DNA of 64,000 bases from an uncultured Veillonellaceae bacterium (lineage in GTDB: Bacteria > Bacillota > Negativicutes > Veillonellales > Dialisteraceae), in contig CAKMIA010000002.1 of the NCBI GenBank assembly GCA_927353735.1, forward strand, positions 96,490 to 160,489. The letters are read 5' to 3'. Below the pieces are notes generated by a model that did no database searches, was not told the DNA's origin, and was given only the letters and a program-made list of their open reading frames with translations. Below, in pieces: positions 24,049 through 32,837 of this stretch. Both the position numbers and the translations under genes were made by a program. Every line of letters begins with the position of its first letter. The stretch's first letter is position 1.

Positions 24049-24723
24049 ATGAAACGAGTATCCATTGCCATTGACGGCCCCGCAGGGGCGGGGAAGAGCA
24101 GCGTCGCCAAGATCCTGGCGCGCCGCATGGGCTATACCTATCTCGATACAGGCGCCATGTACCGGGCGGTGACCTGGGAGTCGCTGCGCCGCGGCATTAC
24201 GGAGGAGAAGGACATCGTGGACATGGCGGAGCACCTGTCCATGACCGTCGCTCCCGGAGAGGAACGGATGCGGGTCTTCCTCGGCGGGGAAGAGGTGACG
24301 GATCACCTGCGCACGGCAGAGGTCTCTGCCGCCGTGTCCCGCGTGTCGGCCATTCCGGAGGTGCGGACCATCATGGTGGCGCTCCAGCGGAAGCTGGCCG
24401 CCGAGGGCGGCACGGTGCTGGACGGCCGCGATATCGGTACGGTGGTCCTGCCGAATGCGGACGTGAAGATTTTCCTCACCGCCTCGCCGCGGACGAGAGC
24501 ACTCCGCCGCTACAAGGAGCTGGGAGGCGAGAAGGCAGGCCTCTCGGTGGATGAGATCGAGGAGGATATCCGGAAGCGGGATCTGCTGGACAGCACCCGC
24601 GCGGCGTCGCCGCTCGTTCCCGCCGCTGACGCGGTGCATCTGGACAACAGCGAGATGACCCTTGAGGAAACGGCAGAGGCCATCATGAAGATCTGCCGGG
24701 AAAAGGCAGGGGACGAAGCATGA
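24049..24723 (+). CDS. cmk: Cytidylate kinase
   Basis: 224 residues. P-loop GPAGAGKSS (about 10-18), LDTGAMYRAVTW and DGRDIGTVVLP typical of CMP kinase. Phosphorylates CMP/dCMP. ATG24049 preferred over TTG24046 on the basis of GGGAGGG spacing. The stop overlaps plsC start (ATGATG). Confidence 0.95.
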   Translation: MKRVSIAIDGPAGAGKSSVAKILARRMGYTYLDTGAMYRAVTWESLRRGITEEKDIVDMAEHLSMTVAPGEERMRVFLGGEEVTDHLRTAEVSAAVSRVSAIPEVRTIMVALQRKLAAEGGTVLDGRDIGTVVLPNADVKIFLTASPRTRALRRYKELGGEKAGLSVDEIEEDIRKRDLLDSTRAASPLVPAADAVHLDNSEMTLEETAEAIMKICREKAGDEA

Positions 24724-25346
24724 TGTACCGTCTGGTCTGCGCTGTGGTGCGGGCGCTCCTGGGATTCTATTTCTTTCGCCTCAAGGGGCTGAAATGTGAG
24801 GGCGTGGAAAACATCCCCGCCGAAGGGGCTGTCATTATAGCGCCGAACCACAAGAGCAATTTCGACCCGCCGGCCATCGGCGTATGCTCGCCCCGGATCG
24901 TCCATTACATGGCCAAGGAGGAGCTTTTCCGGAATCCCGTATTCGCTGCGGCGATCCGGTATTTCGGGACATTCCCGGTCAAGCGGGGCGCGGTGGACCG
25001 GGCCGCGGTGCGGCAGGCGCTCAAGGAGCTGAAGGAAGGCCAGCCGCTGGGAATTTTTCCGGAAGGGACGCGCACCCACGGCAACCGCATCGGGCGCTTC
25101 CATGACGGCATGGCTTCTCTGGCGCTCATGACGGGCACGCCGGTGCTGCCCGTGGCGGTGATCGGCACGGAGCATCTGCCGAAAAAGGACGGACCGCTGG
25201 CGGTGGTCTTCGGGAAGCCCATCCCGGTGGAAAAGGCACGGCCGACGCCGGAGGCCATGAAAGAGGTCAATGATAAGGTAAGAGAAGAGCTGCTGCGGCT
25301 CCGGGCGGACTATTATGAGAGAGCGGGCTGGCAGCCGAAAGACTAA
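24720..25346 (+). CDS. plsC: 1-acyl-sn-glycerol-3-phosphate acyltransferase
   Basis: 208 residues. Acyltransferase blocks NHKSNFD (about 42-48, HX4D), GAVDRAAV substrate-binding region and FPEGTRT (about 112-118). N-terminal hydrophobic anchor. Converts lysophosphatidate to phosphatidate at the inner membrane. Overlaps cmk; ispH/rpsA begins 17 bp downstream. Confidence 0.92.
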   Translation: MMYRLVCAVVRALLGFYFFRLKGLKCEGVENIPAEGAVIIAPNHKSNFDPPAIGVCSPRIVHYMAKEELFRNPVFAAAIRYFGTFPVKRGAVDRAAVRQALKELKEGQPLGIFPEGTRTHGNRIGRFHDGMASLALMTGTPVLPVAVIGTEHLPKKDGPLAVVFGKPIPVEKARPTPEAMKEVNDKVREELLRLRADYYERAGWQPKD

Positions 25347-25363
25347 ACGGACACGGAGGCTGT

Positions 25364-27259
25364 ATGGAAATTTATAAAGCGAGGGAAATGGGATTCTGCT
25401 ACGGCGTGCGCCGGGCGATGAAGCTTGCCATGGACACGGCGGCGTCGGGAAAGCCGGCGGCCACGCTGGGGCCGCTCATCCACAATCCGCAGGTGGTGAC
25501 CCGGCTTGCGGCGCAGGGCGTGCCGGCTCTGTCCGATTTGTCAGAATTTCATGATAAAATTGTCATTATCCGCTCGCATGGTGTGGGGCCTTCGTGCTAT
25601 AATGATATCAAGTGCAAAAATCTGGCCTTGGTAGATGCTACCTGCCCTTTCGTCATGCGGAATCAGCAGATCACAAAGGAGCTCGTAGCAGAAGGACATC
25701 AGGTTGTGCTCATCGGTGAAAAAAATCATCCTGAAATGAAGAGTGTCGCAGAGTGGGCGAGAGGCCGGTCCTGGCTGATCGAATCCCTGGACGATGTGGC
25801 AGCGCTTCCCCATATGGCAGAAGCACACATTGTAATTCAAACGACTTTCTCGGAAACTCTTGCGGAAGAGCTGATCGCAGCTGTTTCAGAAAAGGCTGAT
25901 AAGGTGGAGGTCCACAAGACGATCTGCCGCGCGACGTCGGACCGGCAGCATGCTGCAAGGGAACTGGCGAAGCAGATGGATGTCATGATCGTCATCGGCG
26001 GGCATAACAGCGCCAACACGACCCGGCTTGCAGAAGTGTGCCGGGAAGAAGGTGCGGTGACCTATCACATTGAAACGGCGGCGGAGCTCCGTCCCACATG
26101 GTTTCACCACCAGGACAAGGTTGGCATCACCGCCGGTGCTTCCACACCGGACTGGATCATAGAGGAGGTAGTTTGTATTATGGAAGACATGAGTAAGCTG
26201 TTGGAATCGGAAGACATCAATCTTGATGTGAAGAAAGGCAGCGTTGTTAACGGCAAGGTGGTAGAGGTATTCGACAACAAGGCATACATCTCCTTCGGCT
26301 ACAAGACCGAAGCGATTCTGCCCGTACATGAATACGCTTATCCGGTGCCGGAATCCCTGAAAGACGTACTGAAAGTCGGCGATGAACTCCGCGTACAGGT
26401 CATCAACGCCATCCGCGAAGACAGCCCGATTTACGTATCCAAGATCAAAGTCGATCGTCTCGCTGACTGGGACATCGTAGAAGAAGCATTTGAAAAGAAC
26501 GAAGCTGTCGAATGCGAAGGCGTGGAAGCCATCAAAGTCGGCCTGCTCGTTCAGATCAAATCCCTGCGCGGCTTCATTCCGCTGTCTCAGGGCGATCTCC
26601 GCTTCGTTCATTCCCTGGCTAACCTCGTTGGCCAGACCTTCCAGGCCAAGATTCTGGAAGTCGACCGCGCAAAGAACCGTCTCGTTCTTTCCCGCAAGGC
26701 TGTACTGGAAGAAGCTCGCGACAGCGAACTGGACGTACTGGAAACCGCTTATCAGAACGGCGAAGTGCTGCAGGGCATCGTAAAGAAGATCATGCCGTAC
26801 GGCGCATTCGTCAATGTCAACGGCGTGGAAGGCCTGCTCCACATTTCCGATATTTCCTGGAAGAAGATCGGCAAAGTGGAAGACGTTCTCCAGCCTGAAC
26901 AGGAAATCGACGTCAAGATCAAATCCTTCGACAAGGAAAAACAGAGAATTTCCTTCTCTCACAAGGAATGCCTGCCGGATCCGTGGGAAACTTCCATCCA
27001 TGAACATGCCATTGATGACGTGGTAGAAGCCAAGGTCGTCAAGGTTCTGGAATTCGGCGTGATCGTTGAACTGGAAGACGGCCTGACCGGTCTGCTCCAC
27101 ATCAATGAAATGACCCGCGACCACAACCGCAAACCGGGCGACATCTGCGCTCTGGGCGATGTAATCAAAGTCCGTATCATCGGCATTGATGAAAACAGAA
27201 AGAGAATCAGCTTCTCCCTCGTAGAAGCCGCTTCTCACGAAGCAGCGGAAGAAGAATAA
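25364..27259 (+). CDS. ispH: Bifunctional IspH (HMBPP reductase) / ribosomal protein S1 fusion
   Basis: 631 residues. Residues 1-270 are IspH, last step of the MEP isoprenoid pathway, with iron-sulfur ligands Cys12, Cys94 and Cys188 and HGVG/TTFSE motifs. Residues 273-631 are four S1 RNA-binding repeats (about 290-360, 378-450, 465-535, 550-620) as in ribosomal protein S1. The fusion is known in Clostridia and Negativicutes. Codon choice shifts in the S1 half toward the pattern of highly expressed genes (GAA, CTG, CGC). At the exact junction an in-frame ATG (residue 273) follows AGAGGAGGT, so S1 may also be made alone. A TGCTATAAT element lies inside ispH at 25596-25603. Confidence 0.95.
   Translation: MEIYKAREMGFCYGVRRAMKLAMDTAASGKPAATLGPLIHNPQVVTRLAAQGVPALSDLSEFHDKIVIIRSHGVGPSCYNDIKCKNLALVDATCPFVMRNQQITKELVAEGHQVVLIGEKNHPEMKSVAEWARGRSWLIESLDDVAALPHMAEAHIVIQTTFSETLAEELIAAVSEKADKVEVHKTICRATSDRQHAARELAKQMDVMIVIGGHNSANTTRLAEVCREEGAVTYHIETAAELRPTWFHHQDKVGITAGASTPDWIIEEVVCIMEDMSKLLESEDINLDVKKGSVVNGKVVEVFDNKAYISFGYKTEAILPVHEYAYPVPESLKDVLKVGDELRVQVINAIREDSPIYVSKIKVDRLADWDIVEEAFEKNEAVECEGVEAIKVGLLVQIKSLRGFIPLSQGDLRFVHSLANLVGQTFQAKILEVDRAKNRLVLSRKAVLEEARDSELDVLETAYQNGEVLQGIVKKIMPYGAFVNVNGVEGLLHISDISWKKIGKVEDVLQPEQEIDVKIKSFDKEKQRISFSHKECLPDPWETSIHEHAIDDVVEAKVVKVLEFGVIVELEDGLTGLLHINEMTRDHNRKPGDICALGDVIKVRIIGIDENRKRISFSLVEAASHEAAEEE
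26163..26182 (+). promoter_or_regulatory. Internal ribosome-binding site and in-frame ATG at the IspH-S1 junction
   Basis: AGGAGGT at 26163-26169 and ATG at 26180-26182 (11-nt gap after GGAGG) in frame with the fusion. The product would begin MEDMSKLLE and contain all four S1 domains (359 residues). Confidence 0.5.
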
Positions 27260-27313
27260 TCTCCGTCTGACACGCTAAAAGAAAAAGTCCCGCGCGAGCA
27301 GGACTCCATGAGA

Positions 27314-27363
27314 ATGCGGGAGCTGTCGTCCTCCGGGCGATGGCTGCCGCATATCTTTTTTTC
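27314..27363 (+). terminator. Terminator after ispH/rpsA
   Basis: Long imperfect hairpin: ATGCGG ... AGC ... TCGTCC, loop TCC, GGGCGA ... GCT ... CCGCAT, then ATC and a T tract. A smaller AGTCC/GGACT hairpin lies at 27286-27305. Confidence 0.8.
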
Positions 27364-27423
27364 TTGAGGAGGGACTGAGGCGGTCGGTCTTCCCTGAAGG
27401 GAAAAAGCCATGGGCGCCGTGTC

Positions 27424-27452
27424 TTGAGAAAATAAATGTTTTGTGCTATGTA
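27424..27452 (+). promoter_or_regulatory. Promoter of der-plsY-gpsA
   Basis: TTGAGA (27424-27429), 17-nt spacer, extended -10 TGCTATGTA (TATGTA 27447-27452). Followed by a TATGATATGATATG run. Confidence 0.55.
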
Positions 27453-27526
27453 TGATATGATATGTATCCGGCGGGATGCCTGCGGATCTCCGGCAGGCGC
27501 CCTTTCTGTAAACAAGAGGTGAAACT

Positions 27527-28855
27527 GTGAGCAAACCACTGGTAGCCATCGTCGGGCGGCCGAATGTCGGCAAATCGACGCTCATCAACGGGCTGGCCCA
27601 GCGCCGCGTGTCCATCGTGGAGGATATCCCCGGTGTGACGCGGGACCGCATTTACTGCGACGTGCGCTGGCTGGACCGGGAATTTACGCTGATCGACACA
27701 GGCGGCATCGAATTTCGCAACGAGTCGGATCAGATGGTGGACGGCATCCGCCAGCAGGCGCAGCTGGCCATCGAAGAAGCGGATGTCATTATTTTCGTGA
27801 CCGATGCGCGGAGCGGCGTCACTCACGATGACGAGGTCATTGCAGGAATGCTGCGCCGTGTGGGGAAGCCGGTCATCCTAGCGGTCAATAAGGTGGACAG
27901 CGCCAATCAGGAAATGGACGTGTACGAATTCTATTCGCTGGGACTGGGCGAGCCCATCGGCATTTCCGCGGTGAATCACCTGAGCTTCGGCGATCTGCTG
28001 GACCGCGTGACGGAGGGTTTCCCGTCCGTGACGGAGCGTTCGGAGAATGATCCCATCCGGGCGGCCATCATCGGCCGGCCGAATGTGGGGAAATCCACGC
28101 TGATCAATGCGCTCCTCGGCTATGAACGGTCTCTGGTGGCCGATGAATGGGGCACCACCCGCGACGCGGTGGACTCGGTCTGGAAGTATCAGGGCAAGGA
28201 ATTTATCCTCGTCGATACGGCCGGGATGCGCCGGAAGGGGAAGATCTCCGACACGCTGGAGAAATACAGCGTGATCCGCTCCATCCGCGCCATCGACAAC
28301 TGTGATGTGGCGGTGCTTGTGATCGATGCGCGGGACATGATCACCGAGCAGGACAAGAAGATCGCCGGCTATGTCCATGAAGCGGGGAAGGGCCTGATCA
28401 TTCTGGTCAATAAATGGGATGCCGTGGAGAAGGACAACAACACCATGGTCCATTACACGGAAGACATCCGGAAGGCGCTGCCCTTTGCGCAGTATGCGCC
28501 GGTGCTTTTCGGTTCGGCCCTGACGAAGCAGCGCATCCACAAGCTGGCAGATCTCCTCTTCTATGTGGCGGACCAGCACAGCATGCGTATTTCCACCAGC
28601 GTTCTGAATGATCTGCTGGATGATGCCAAAATGGTCAATCCGCCGCCGGCTCATGCGGGCCGTGTGGCGAAGATCTACTATATGACGGAAGTGGGCATCC
28701 GTCCGCCGACGTTCGTTCTCTTTGCCAACGACGCCAATCTCATCCATTTCTCGTACGTCCGGTTCATCGAAAACCGGCTCCGCGAGTCCTTCGGCTTTGA
28801 GGGGTCGCCGATCCGCATCATCGTGCGCAGCAAGAAAGACGGTGACGATTTATGA
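27527..28855 (+). CDS. der: Ribosome-biogenesis GTPase Der (EngA)
   Basis: 442 residues. Two tandem GTPase domains, each with GRPNVGKST (about 9-17 and 182-190), DTGG/DTAG switch II and NKVD/NKWD, then a C-terminal KH-like domain (about 355-440). Needed for 50S assembly. GTG start at 27527 with AGAGGTG upstream. The stop overlaps plsY (ATGA). Confidence 0.96.
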   Translation: MSKPLVAIVGRPNVGKSTLINGLAQRRVSIVEDIPGVTRDRIYCDVRWLDREFTLIDTGGIEFRNESDQMVDGIRQQAQLAIEEADVIIFVTDARSGVTHDDEVIAGMLRRVGKPVILAVNKVDSANQEMDVYEFYSLGLGEPIGISAVNHLSFGDLLDRVTEGFPSVTERSENDPIRAAIIGRPNVGKSTLINALLGYERSLVADEWGTTRDAVDSVWKYQGKEFILVDTAGMRRKGKISDTLEKYSVIRSIRAIDNCDVAVLVIDARDMITEQDKKIAGYVHEAGKGLIILVNKWDAVEKDNNTMVHYTEDIRKALPFAQYAPVLFGSALTKQRIHKLADLLFYVADQHSMRISTSVLNDLLDDAKMVNPPPAHAGRVAKIYYMTEVGIRPPTFVLFANDANLIHFSYVRFIENRLRESFGFEGSPIRIIVRSKKDGDDL

Positions 28856-29463
28856 CCGGCTTTTCGCCTGTACTCCTGGCGTTCTGCGCGGCGGCGTACA
28901 TTCTGGGGGCCATCCCGTCGGGCTATATCATCGGGAAGGTCTTCTACGGCGTGGACCTGAAAACGGTGGGAAGCGGCAATATCGGCGCAACGAATGCGTA
29001 CCGCGTCCTCGGTGCGAAGGCGGGGCTTTCCGTATTCCTCTGTGATTTCTTCAAGGGCGTTCTCGCCGTCTATCTCGGCGGTCTGGGAGGCAATGAGCTC
29101 GCCATGGTGTTCTGTGCGCTCTTTGTGATCGTAGGGAATGACTGGTCCGTCTTTCTGCACTTCAAAAGCGGCCGCGGCGTGGCCTGCGGCGTGGGGGCCT
29201 TTGCGTGTCTCTGGCCGCCGGCGGCGCTGGGCGCTTTCCTCGTGTGGCTGGTCATTTTCCTCTGCACGAAAATCGTTTCTCTTTCTTCCATCTGCGCGGC
29301 GCCGGTGGTGCCGCTGGTGATCTTTTTCATGGATGGACCGATGGAATTCACCCTGTTCGGCGCACTGGCGGCGGCGGTGATCATCTTTAAGCACAAGGAC
29401 AATATCGGTCGTCTGCTGCGGGGCGAAGAAAAGAAAATTACCCATGAAAAGAGGCCGTCCTGA
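28852..29463 (+). CDS. plsY: Glycerol-3-phosphate acyltransferase (acyl-phosphate dependent)
   Basis: 203 residues, about five membrane helices. PlsY motifs: AIPSGYIIGK, GSGNIGATNAYR (about 42-53), KSGRGVACG-like HFKSGRGVA (about 102-110). Makes lysophosphatidate from acyl-phosphate; the glycerol-3-phosphate is supplied by the next gene product. Overlaps both der and gpsA. Confidence 0.95.
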   Translation: MTGFSPVLLAFCAAAYILGAIPSGYIIGKVFYGVDLKTVGSGNIGATNAYRVLGAKAGLSVFLCDFFKGVLAVYLGGLGGNELAMVFCALFVIVGNDWSVFLHFKSGRGVACGVGAFACLWPPAALGAFLVWLVIFLCTKIVSLSSICAAPVVPLVIFFMDGPMEFTLFGALAAAVIIFKHKDNIGRLLRGEEKKITHEKRPS

Positions 29464-30491
29464 TGAAACTATCGATGATCGGAGCCGGCGGCTGGGGCAC
29501 GGCCATGGTCAGCCTGCTCGCCGGGAACAATCCGGATGTCTGGCTCTACTGCCGGAATCCGGCCAAGGCGGCCCGCCTGCGGGAGACGCGGGAAAATACG
29601 GATTATCTGCCGGGATGCCGCATCCCGGAATCGGTGCACATCACGAGTGATCTGGAAGAAGCGGTGCGCGGCGCGGCGTGCTGCATCCTCTGCACGCCCT
29701 CCGGCGTGGTGGAGGATACGGCCGCTTCCATCGCACCGTACCTTCAGAAGGATGCCGTGGTGGTGTCCGCCTCCAAGGGGCTGGCCTCTCATGGGGGGCT
29801 CCGCCTGTCTCAGGTGATCGGGGAACGGCTGCAGGGCATCACGGACCGCATCGTGGCCCTCTCCGGACCGAACCATGCGGAAGAAGTGGGGCGGGGCCTT
29901 CCCGCGGCGGCGGTGGCGGCCTCTTCCGTCCCGTCGGCGGTGGCTCTCGTGCAGGATATCTACATGAGTTCCGTATTCCGCGTGTATCGGAGCGATGACA
30001 TCATCGGCGTGGAATACGGCGGCGCCCTGAAAAACATCATGGCGCTGGCCTGCGGCGTTCTTGACGGCATGGGGCTGGGCGACAACAGCCGGGCGGCCCT
30101 CATGACGCGGGGACTGGTGGAAATGACCCGCTTCGGCATCCACTTCGGGGCGCAGACGAGCACCTTCTTCGGCCTGTCCGGCATGGGGGATCTCATTGCG
30201 ACCTGCACCAGCACGCACAGCCGGAATCATGCGGCGGGGCTCCTGCTGGCGGAAGGAAAGACGGCGGAGGAGATCCTCTCCGGGACGAACATGGTCGTGG
30301 AGGGCATCCGCACGGCGGGCATTGTCCATGACATCGCCGAAAAGGAGGGCATCCAGATGCCCATTACGGATGAGGTGTACCGTGTCCTTCAGGGAGAGCA
30401 CACGCCGCAGGACGCGCTGGCACAGCTCATGTCCCGGGCCAAAAAATCCGAATCGGAGATCTTTCTCACCGGGGCGGAGATCCATCAGTAA
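29463..30491 (+). CDS. gpsA: NAD(P)-dependent glycerol-3-phosphate dehydrogenase
   Basis: 342 residues. N-terminal nucleotide motif GAGGWGTA (7-14), catalytic Lys region in EYGGALKNIMALACG (about 185-199) and GLSGMGDLIATC (about 237-248). Reduces DHAP to sn-glycerol-3-phosphate for PlsY. TGATG overlap with plsY. No strong terminator follows; short hairpins lie at 30496-30535. Confidence 0.95.
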   Translation: MKLSMIGAGGWGTAMVSLLAGNNPDVWLYCRNPAKAARLRETRENTDYLPGCRIPESVHITSDLEEAVRGAACCILCTPSGVVEDTAASIAPYLQKDAVVVSASKGLASHGGLRLSQVIGERLQGITDRIVALSGPNHAEEVGRGLPAAAVAASSVPSAVALVQDIYMSSVFRVYRSDDIIGVEYGGALKNIMALACGVLDGMGLGDNSRAALMTRGLVEMTRFGIHFGAQTSTFFGLSGMGDLIATCTSTHSRNHAAGLLLAEGKTAEEILSGTNMVVEGIRTAGIVHDIAEKEGIQMPITDEVYRVLQGEHTPQDALAQLMSRAKKSESEIFLTGAEIHQ

Positions 30492-30567
30492 GCAGAAATC
30501 AGCGGAAAAGCGGCTCCGTTTTTCCCGAAAGGGAATGGAATTTCAATGTACCGCTTTGAAGCAGTTA

Positions 30568-30576
30568 TGATATAAT
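30568..30576 (+). promoter_or_regulatory. Extended -10 promoter for rsmD-coaD
   Basis: TGATATAAT (TGn plus perfect TATAAT 30571-30576), 17 nt before ATG30593. A very short leader; no consensus -35. Confidence 0.5.
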
Positions 30577-30592
30577 ACATGGAAGAGCAATT

Positions 30593-31150
30593 ATGATCCG
30601 AATCATTGGAGGAAGTGCCAAGGGAGTCAGTCTGGCTGCTCCGCAGGGCATGAATACCCGGCCGACGCTGGGACGCACCAGAGAAAGCATTTTCAATGTT
30701 CTCGCCAATGTGGGGCTCCTGGAAACAAAAGTGCTGGATATCTTTGCCGGTACAGGCGCGCTGGGACTGGAAGCGGTCAGCCGGGGGGCTGAGGAAGCCG
30801 TCCTGATCGACCAGGCCACGGGACGCATCCTTCGGGAAAACGTCCGGCGGTGCCGTGCGGAAGGAAAGGTCCGCATTCTCCAGAAGGACGCGGAACGGGC
30901 ACTGCTTTCCCTGAAAGGCGAGACCTTTGACTATATCTTTCTGGACCCGCCGTACAGGAAAGGCTATGTGAACGAGATCCTGCACACCGTCATTGAGCTG
31001 GGACTTCCCGCTGAAGGGGCTGTCATAATTGCAGAACATGTCAGCGCGGAGCCGCTGGATTTCTCCATGCTGGGAGACAATGTATCCCTGTGGAAGGAGA
31101 AAAAATGCGGAGAGACTGTGGTGACGTATCTTCTCTATAAAAAGTTTTGA
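30593..31150 (+). CDS. rsmD: 16S rRNA (guanine966-N2)-methyltransferase
   Basis: 185 residues. RsmD start MIRIIGGSAKG, RPTLGRTRESIFN, SAM-binding DIFAGTGALGLEA (about 44-56) and catalytic DPPY (about 121-124). Methylates G966 of 16S rRNA. GAAGAG-type ribosome site. coaD follows after 10 bp, the usual pairing. Confidence 0.94.
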   Translation: MIRIIGGSAKGVSLAAPQGMNTRPTLGRTRESIFNVLANVGLLETKVLDIFAGTGALGLEAVSRGAEEAVLIDQATGRILRENVRRCRAEGKVRILQKDAERALLSLKGETFDYIFLDPPYRKGYVNEILHTVIELGLPAEGAVIIAEHVSAEPLDFSMLGDNVSLWKEKKCGETVVTYLLYKKF

Positions 31151-31160
31151 AGGTGAATGT

Positions 31161-31655
31161 ATGAAAATTGCCATCTGCCCGGGTAGCTTTGATCCGGTGA
31201 CCTATGGGCACCTGAACATCATTGAAAGAAGCGCAGCGCTTGTCGATAAACTGATTGTTGCCGTATTCCGCAATCCCAATAAGCACTCCATGTTCACCAT
31301 GGAAGAACGGCTGGATATGCTGAAAGAAACGACAAAGCACCTTCCGAATGTGGAAGTGGATGCCTTCGACGGGCTGCTGAATGAATATGCAGAGGCCAAA
31401 AACTGCCATCTCCTCGTCCGCGGCCTGCGGGCCTTCAGCGATTTTGAATATGAATTTCAGCGGGCGCTCCTGCTGAAAAAAGTCAATCCCAAGCTGGAGA
31501 CCGCGTTTTTCATGACCGATGGACAATATTCTTTTCTGAGTTCTACCGGCGTGCGTGAACTGGCATGCTTCGGCGGCAACGTCTCTGAACTGGTACCGCC
31601 TTATGTCCAGCACGTGATTGAAGCCAAATTTAAATCTGATAAAAGCGAGGCGTGA
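31161..31655 (+). CDS. coaD: Pantetheine-phosphate adenylyltransferase
   Basis: 164 residues. Nucleotidyltransferase motif GSFDPVTYGHL (8-18), RGLRAFSDFEYE and YSFLSSTGVRE. Fourth step of coenzyme A synthesis. AAGGTGA ribosome site. The stop overlaps the start region of the next gene. Confidence 0.96.
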   Translation: MKIAICPGSFDPVTYGHLNIIERSAALVDKLIVAVFRNPNKHSMFTMEERLDMLKETTKHLPNVEVDAFDGLLNEYAEAKNCHLLVRGLRAFSDFEYEFQRALLLKKVNPKLETAFFMTDGQYSFLSSTGVRELACFGGNVSELVPPYVQHVIEAKFKSDKSEA

Positions 31656-31657
31656 AA

Positions 31658-32143
31658 ATGGATACGAAAAAATTACTGGAAGAACTGGAAAATGTAGTGG
31701 TCAATGCCAAGAACATTCCATTCACCACGAAAAAAGCCGTCGATGAAGAAGAGGTGACGCGCCTCATTGATGCCATCAACCAGTCTCTCCCCAATGAACT
31801 GGACAACGCCAAGCGCATCGTTGCCGATAAAGAAAGAATCCTTCTGGATGCAGAAAAGAAGGCCGACGACACCATTGCACAGGCGAAGGACTACATCGCC
31901 CGCATCACCGAAGAGAGCGAACTGGTCAAACAGGCGCAGGAACGGGCCAATCAGATCATTTCCTCTGCCAATGCATCGGCAGAAGAGCTCCGCACCAGCT
32001 CCGTCACCTATGCGACGGACGTACTGAAATACGTGGAGACCAACATGGAAAACATGCTGGACACGCTGAAAAAGAACCGTCAGAGCCTGATCGATTCCAA
32101 TGCCGCCGCACAGCAGCAGAACCAGGACGACGACCAGCACTGA
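31658..32143 (+). CDS. Coiled-coil protein of the coaD locus, unknown function
   Basis: 161 residues, almost entirely charged alpha helix: residues 1-40 globular-looking, about 45-140 long coiled coil resembling stalk subunits (ATP synthase b/E-like, sometimes annotated 'ATPase'), and a Gln/Asp-rich tail. No membrane segment. ATG31658 has GCGAGG 7 nt upstream; GTG31652 overlapping the coaD stop is the alternative. Followed by a strong terminator. No function is assigned. Confidence 0.7.
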   Translation: MDTKKLLEELENVVVNAKNIPFTTKKAVDEEEVTRLIDAINQSLPNELDNAKRIVADKERILLDAEKKADDTIAQAKDYIARITEESELVKQAQERANQIISSANASAEELRTSSVTYATDVLKYVETNMENMLDTLKKNRQSLIDSNAAAQQQNQDDDQH

Positions 32144-32149
32144 TACGAA

Positions 32150-32185
32150 AAAATAAAAGCTTCCCGGGAGGGAGGCTTTTATTTT
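32150..32185 (+). terminator. Terminator after the coaD operon
   Basis: AAAATAAAAGC/GCTTTTATTTT stem with inner TCCC/GGGA pairing and a T-rich end. Confidence 0.88.
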
Positions 32186-32211
32186 GTGGTTTCGGGCATC
32201 TGCGGGATTTC

Positions 32212-32240
32212 TTGCAAGGTGCAGAGGGGCATGCTATAAT
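32212..32240 (+). promoter_or_regulatory. Promoter of the rimP-nusA-infB operon
   Basis: TTGCAA (32212-32217), 17-nt spacer, extended perfect -10 TGCTATAAT (TATAAT 32235-32240). Leader of about 95 nt before rimP. Confidence 0.85.
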
Positions 32241-32277
32241 TAACTTGTAATTATCTGATTTTCATACGATTCCATGA

Positions 32278-32299
32278 AGTGAGCTGCGGCTCACTTTTT
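32278..32299 (+). terminator. Leader terminator/attenuator upstream of rimP-nusA
   Basis: AGTGAGC-TGCG-GCTCACT perfect 7-bp stem followed by TTTTT, about 30 nt after the predicted transcription start and 41 nt before rimP. In Bacillus subtilis the nusA operon is autoregulated by NusA-dependent leader termination; this is a plausible equivalent. Confidence 0.6.
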
Positions 32300-32340
32300 G
32301 TTATAGTGGTATCTTTTGCAAAAGGGAGGGATCGGAATTC

Positions 32341-32817
32341 ATGGCGCATAAGGACATTGAGCGGGCGGCGGAGGAACTGCTGACGCCTCTGCTGGAAGCG
32401 GAAGGCATCGAGATCGTGGATGTGGAGTACGTGAGAGAGCGGAACTGGATTCTTCGTCTTTTCATTGACAAGGACGGCGGCGTGGACCTGAACGACTGCC
32501 AGAAGGTGAGTGAAGAGGCGGGCCGGCTTCTGGATGAAAAGGATCTGATTCCGGACAATTACATGCTGGAGGTCTCTTCTCCGGGCGTGGACCGGGTCAT
32601 CAAAAAGGACCGCGACTTTGTGCGGTTCGCCGGCTCGGAAGTGGATGTGAAGCTGTTTGCCCCGCTGACGGAGGGCGACAAGGCCAGTAAGGCCTTCACC
32701 GCCGTGCTGGACGGGCTGACGGAGTCGGGCGATGTGGCGCTTCATAAAGAGGATGGCGAGGCGCTTGTCATTCCCAGAAATAAAGTATCGCAGATCAGAC
32801 TGCATTTTTCTTTTTAA
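32341..32817 (+). CDS. rimP: Ribosome maturation factor RimP
   Basis: 158 residues. RimP pattern with EGIEIVDVEYVRERNWILRL-type N-domain (split in reading), ISEEAGRLLDE-like region and LEVSSPGVDR (about 78-87). Acts in late 30S assembly. GGGAGGG ribosome site. First gene of rimP-nusA-rnpM-rplGA-infB-rbfA-nrnA-truB-ribF. Confidence 0.95.
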   Translation: MAHKDIERAAEELLTPLLEAEGIEIVDVEYVRERNWILRLFIDKDGGVDLNDCQKVSEEAGRLLDEKDLIPDNYMLEVSSPGVDRVIKKDRDFVRFAGSEVDVKLFAPLTEGDKASKAFTAVLDGLTESGDVALHKEDGEALVIPRNKVSQIRLHFSF

Positions 32818-32837
32818 CGCAGGAGGCAGAATCAATC

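Noticed and set aside
27451..27464. TATGATATGATATG micro-repeat before der
   Set aside because: Too short to be a repeat element; it lies at the promoter -10 region and is likely incidental.
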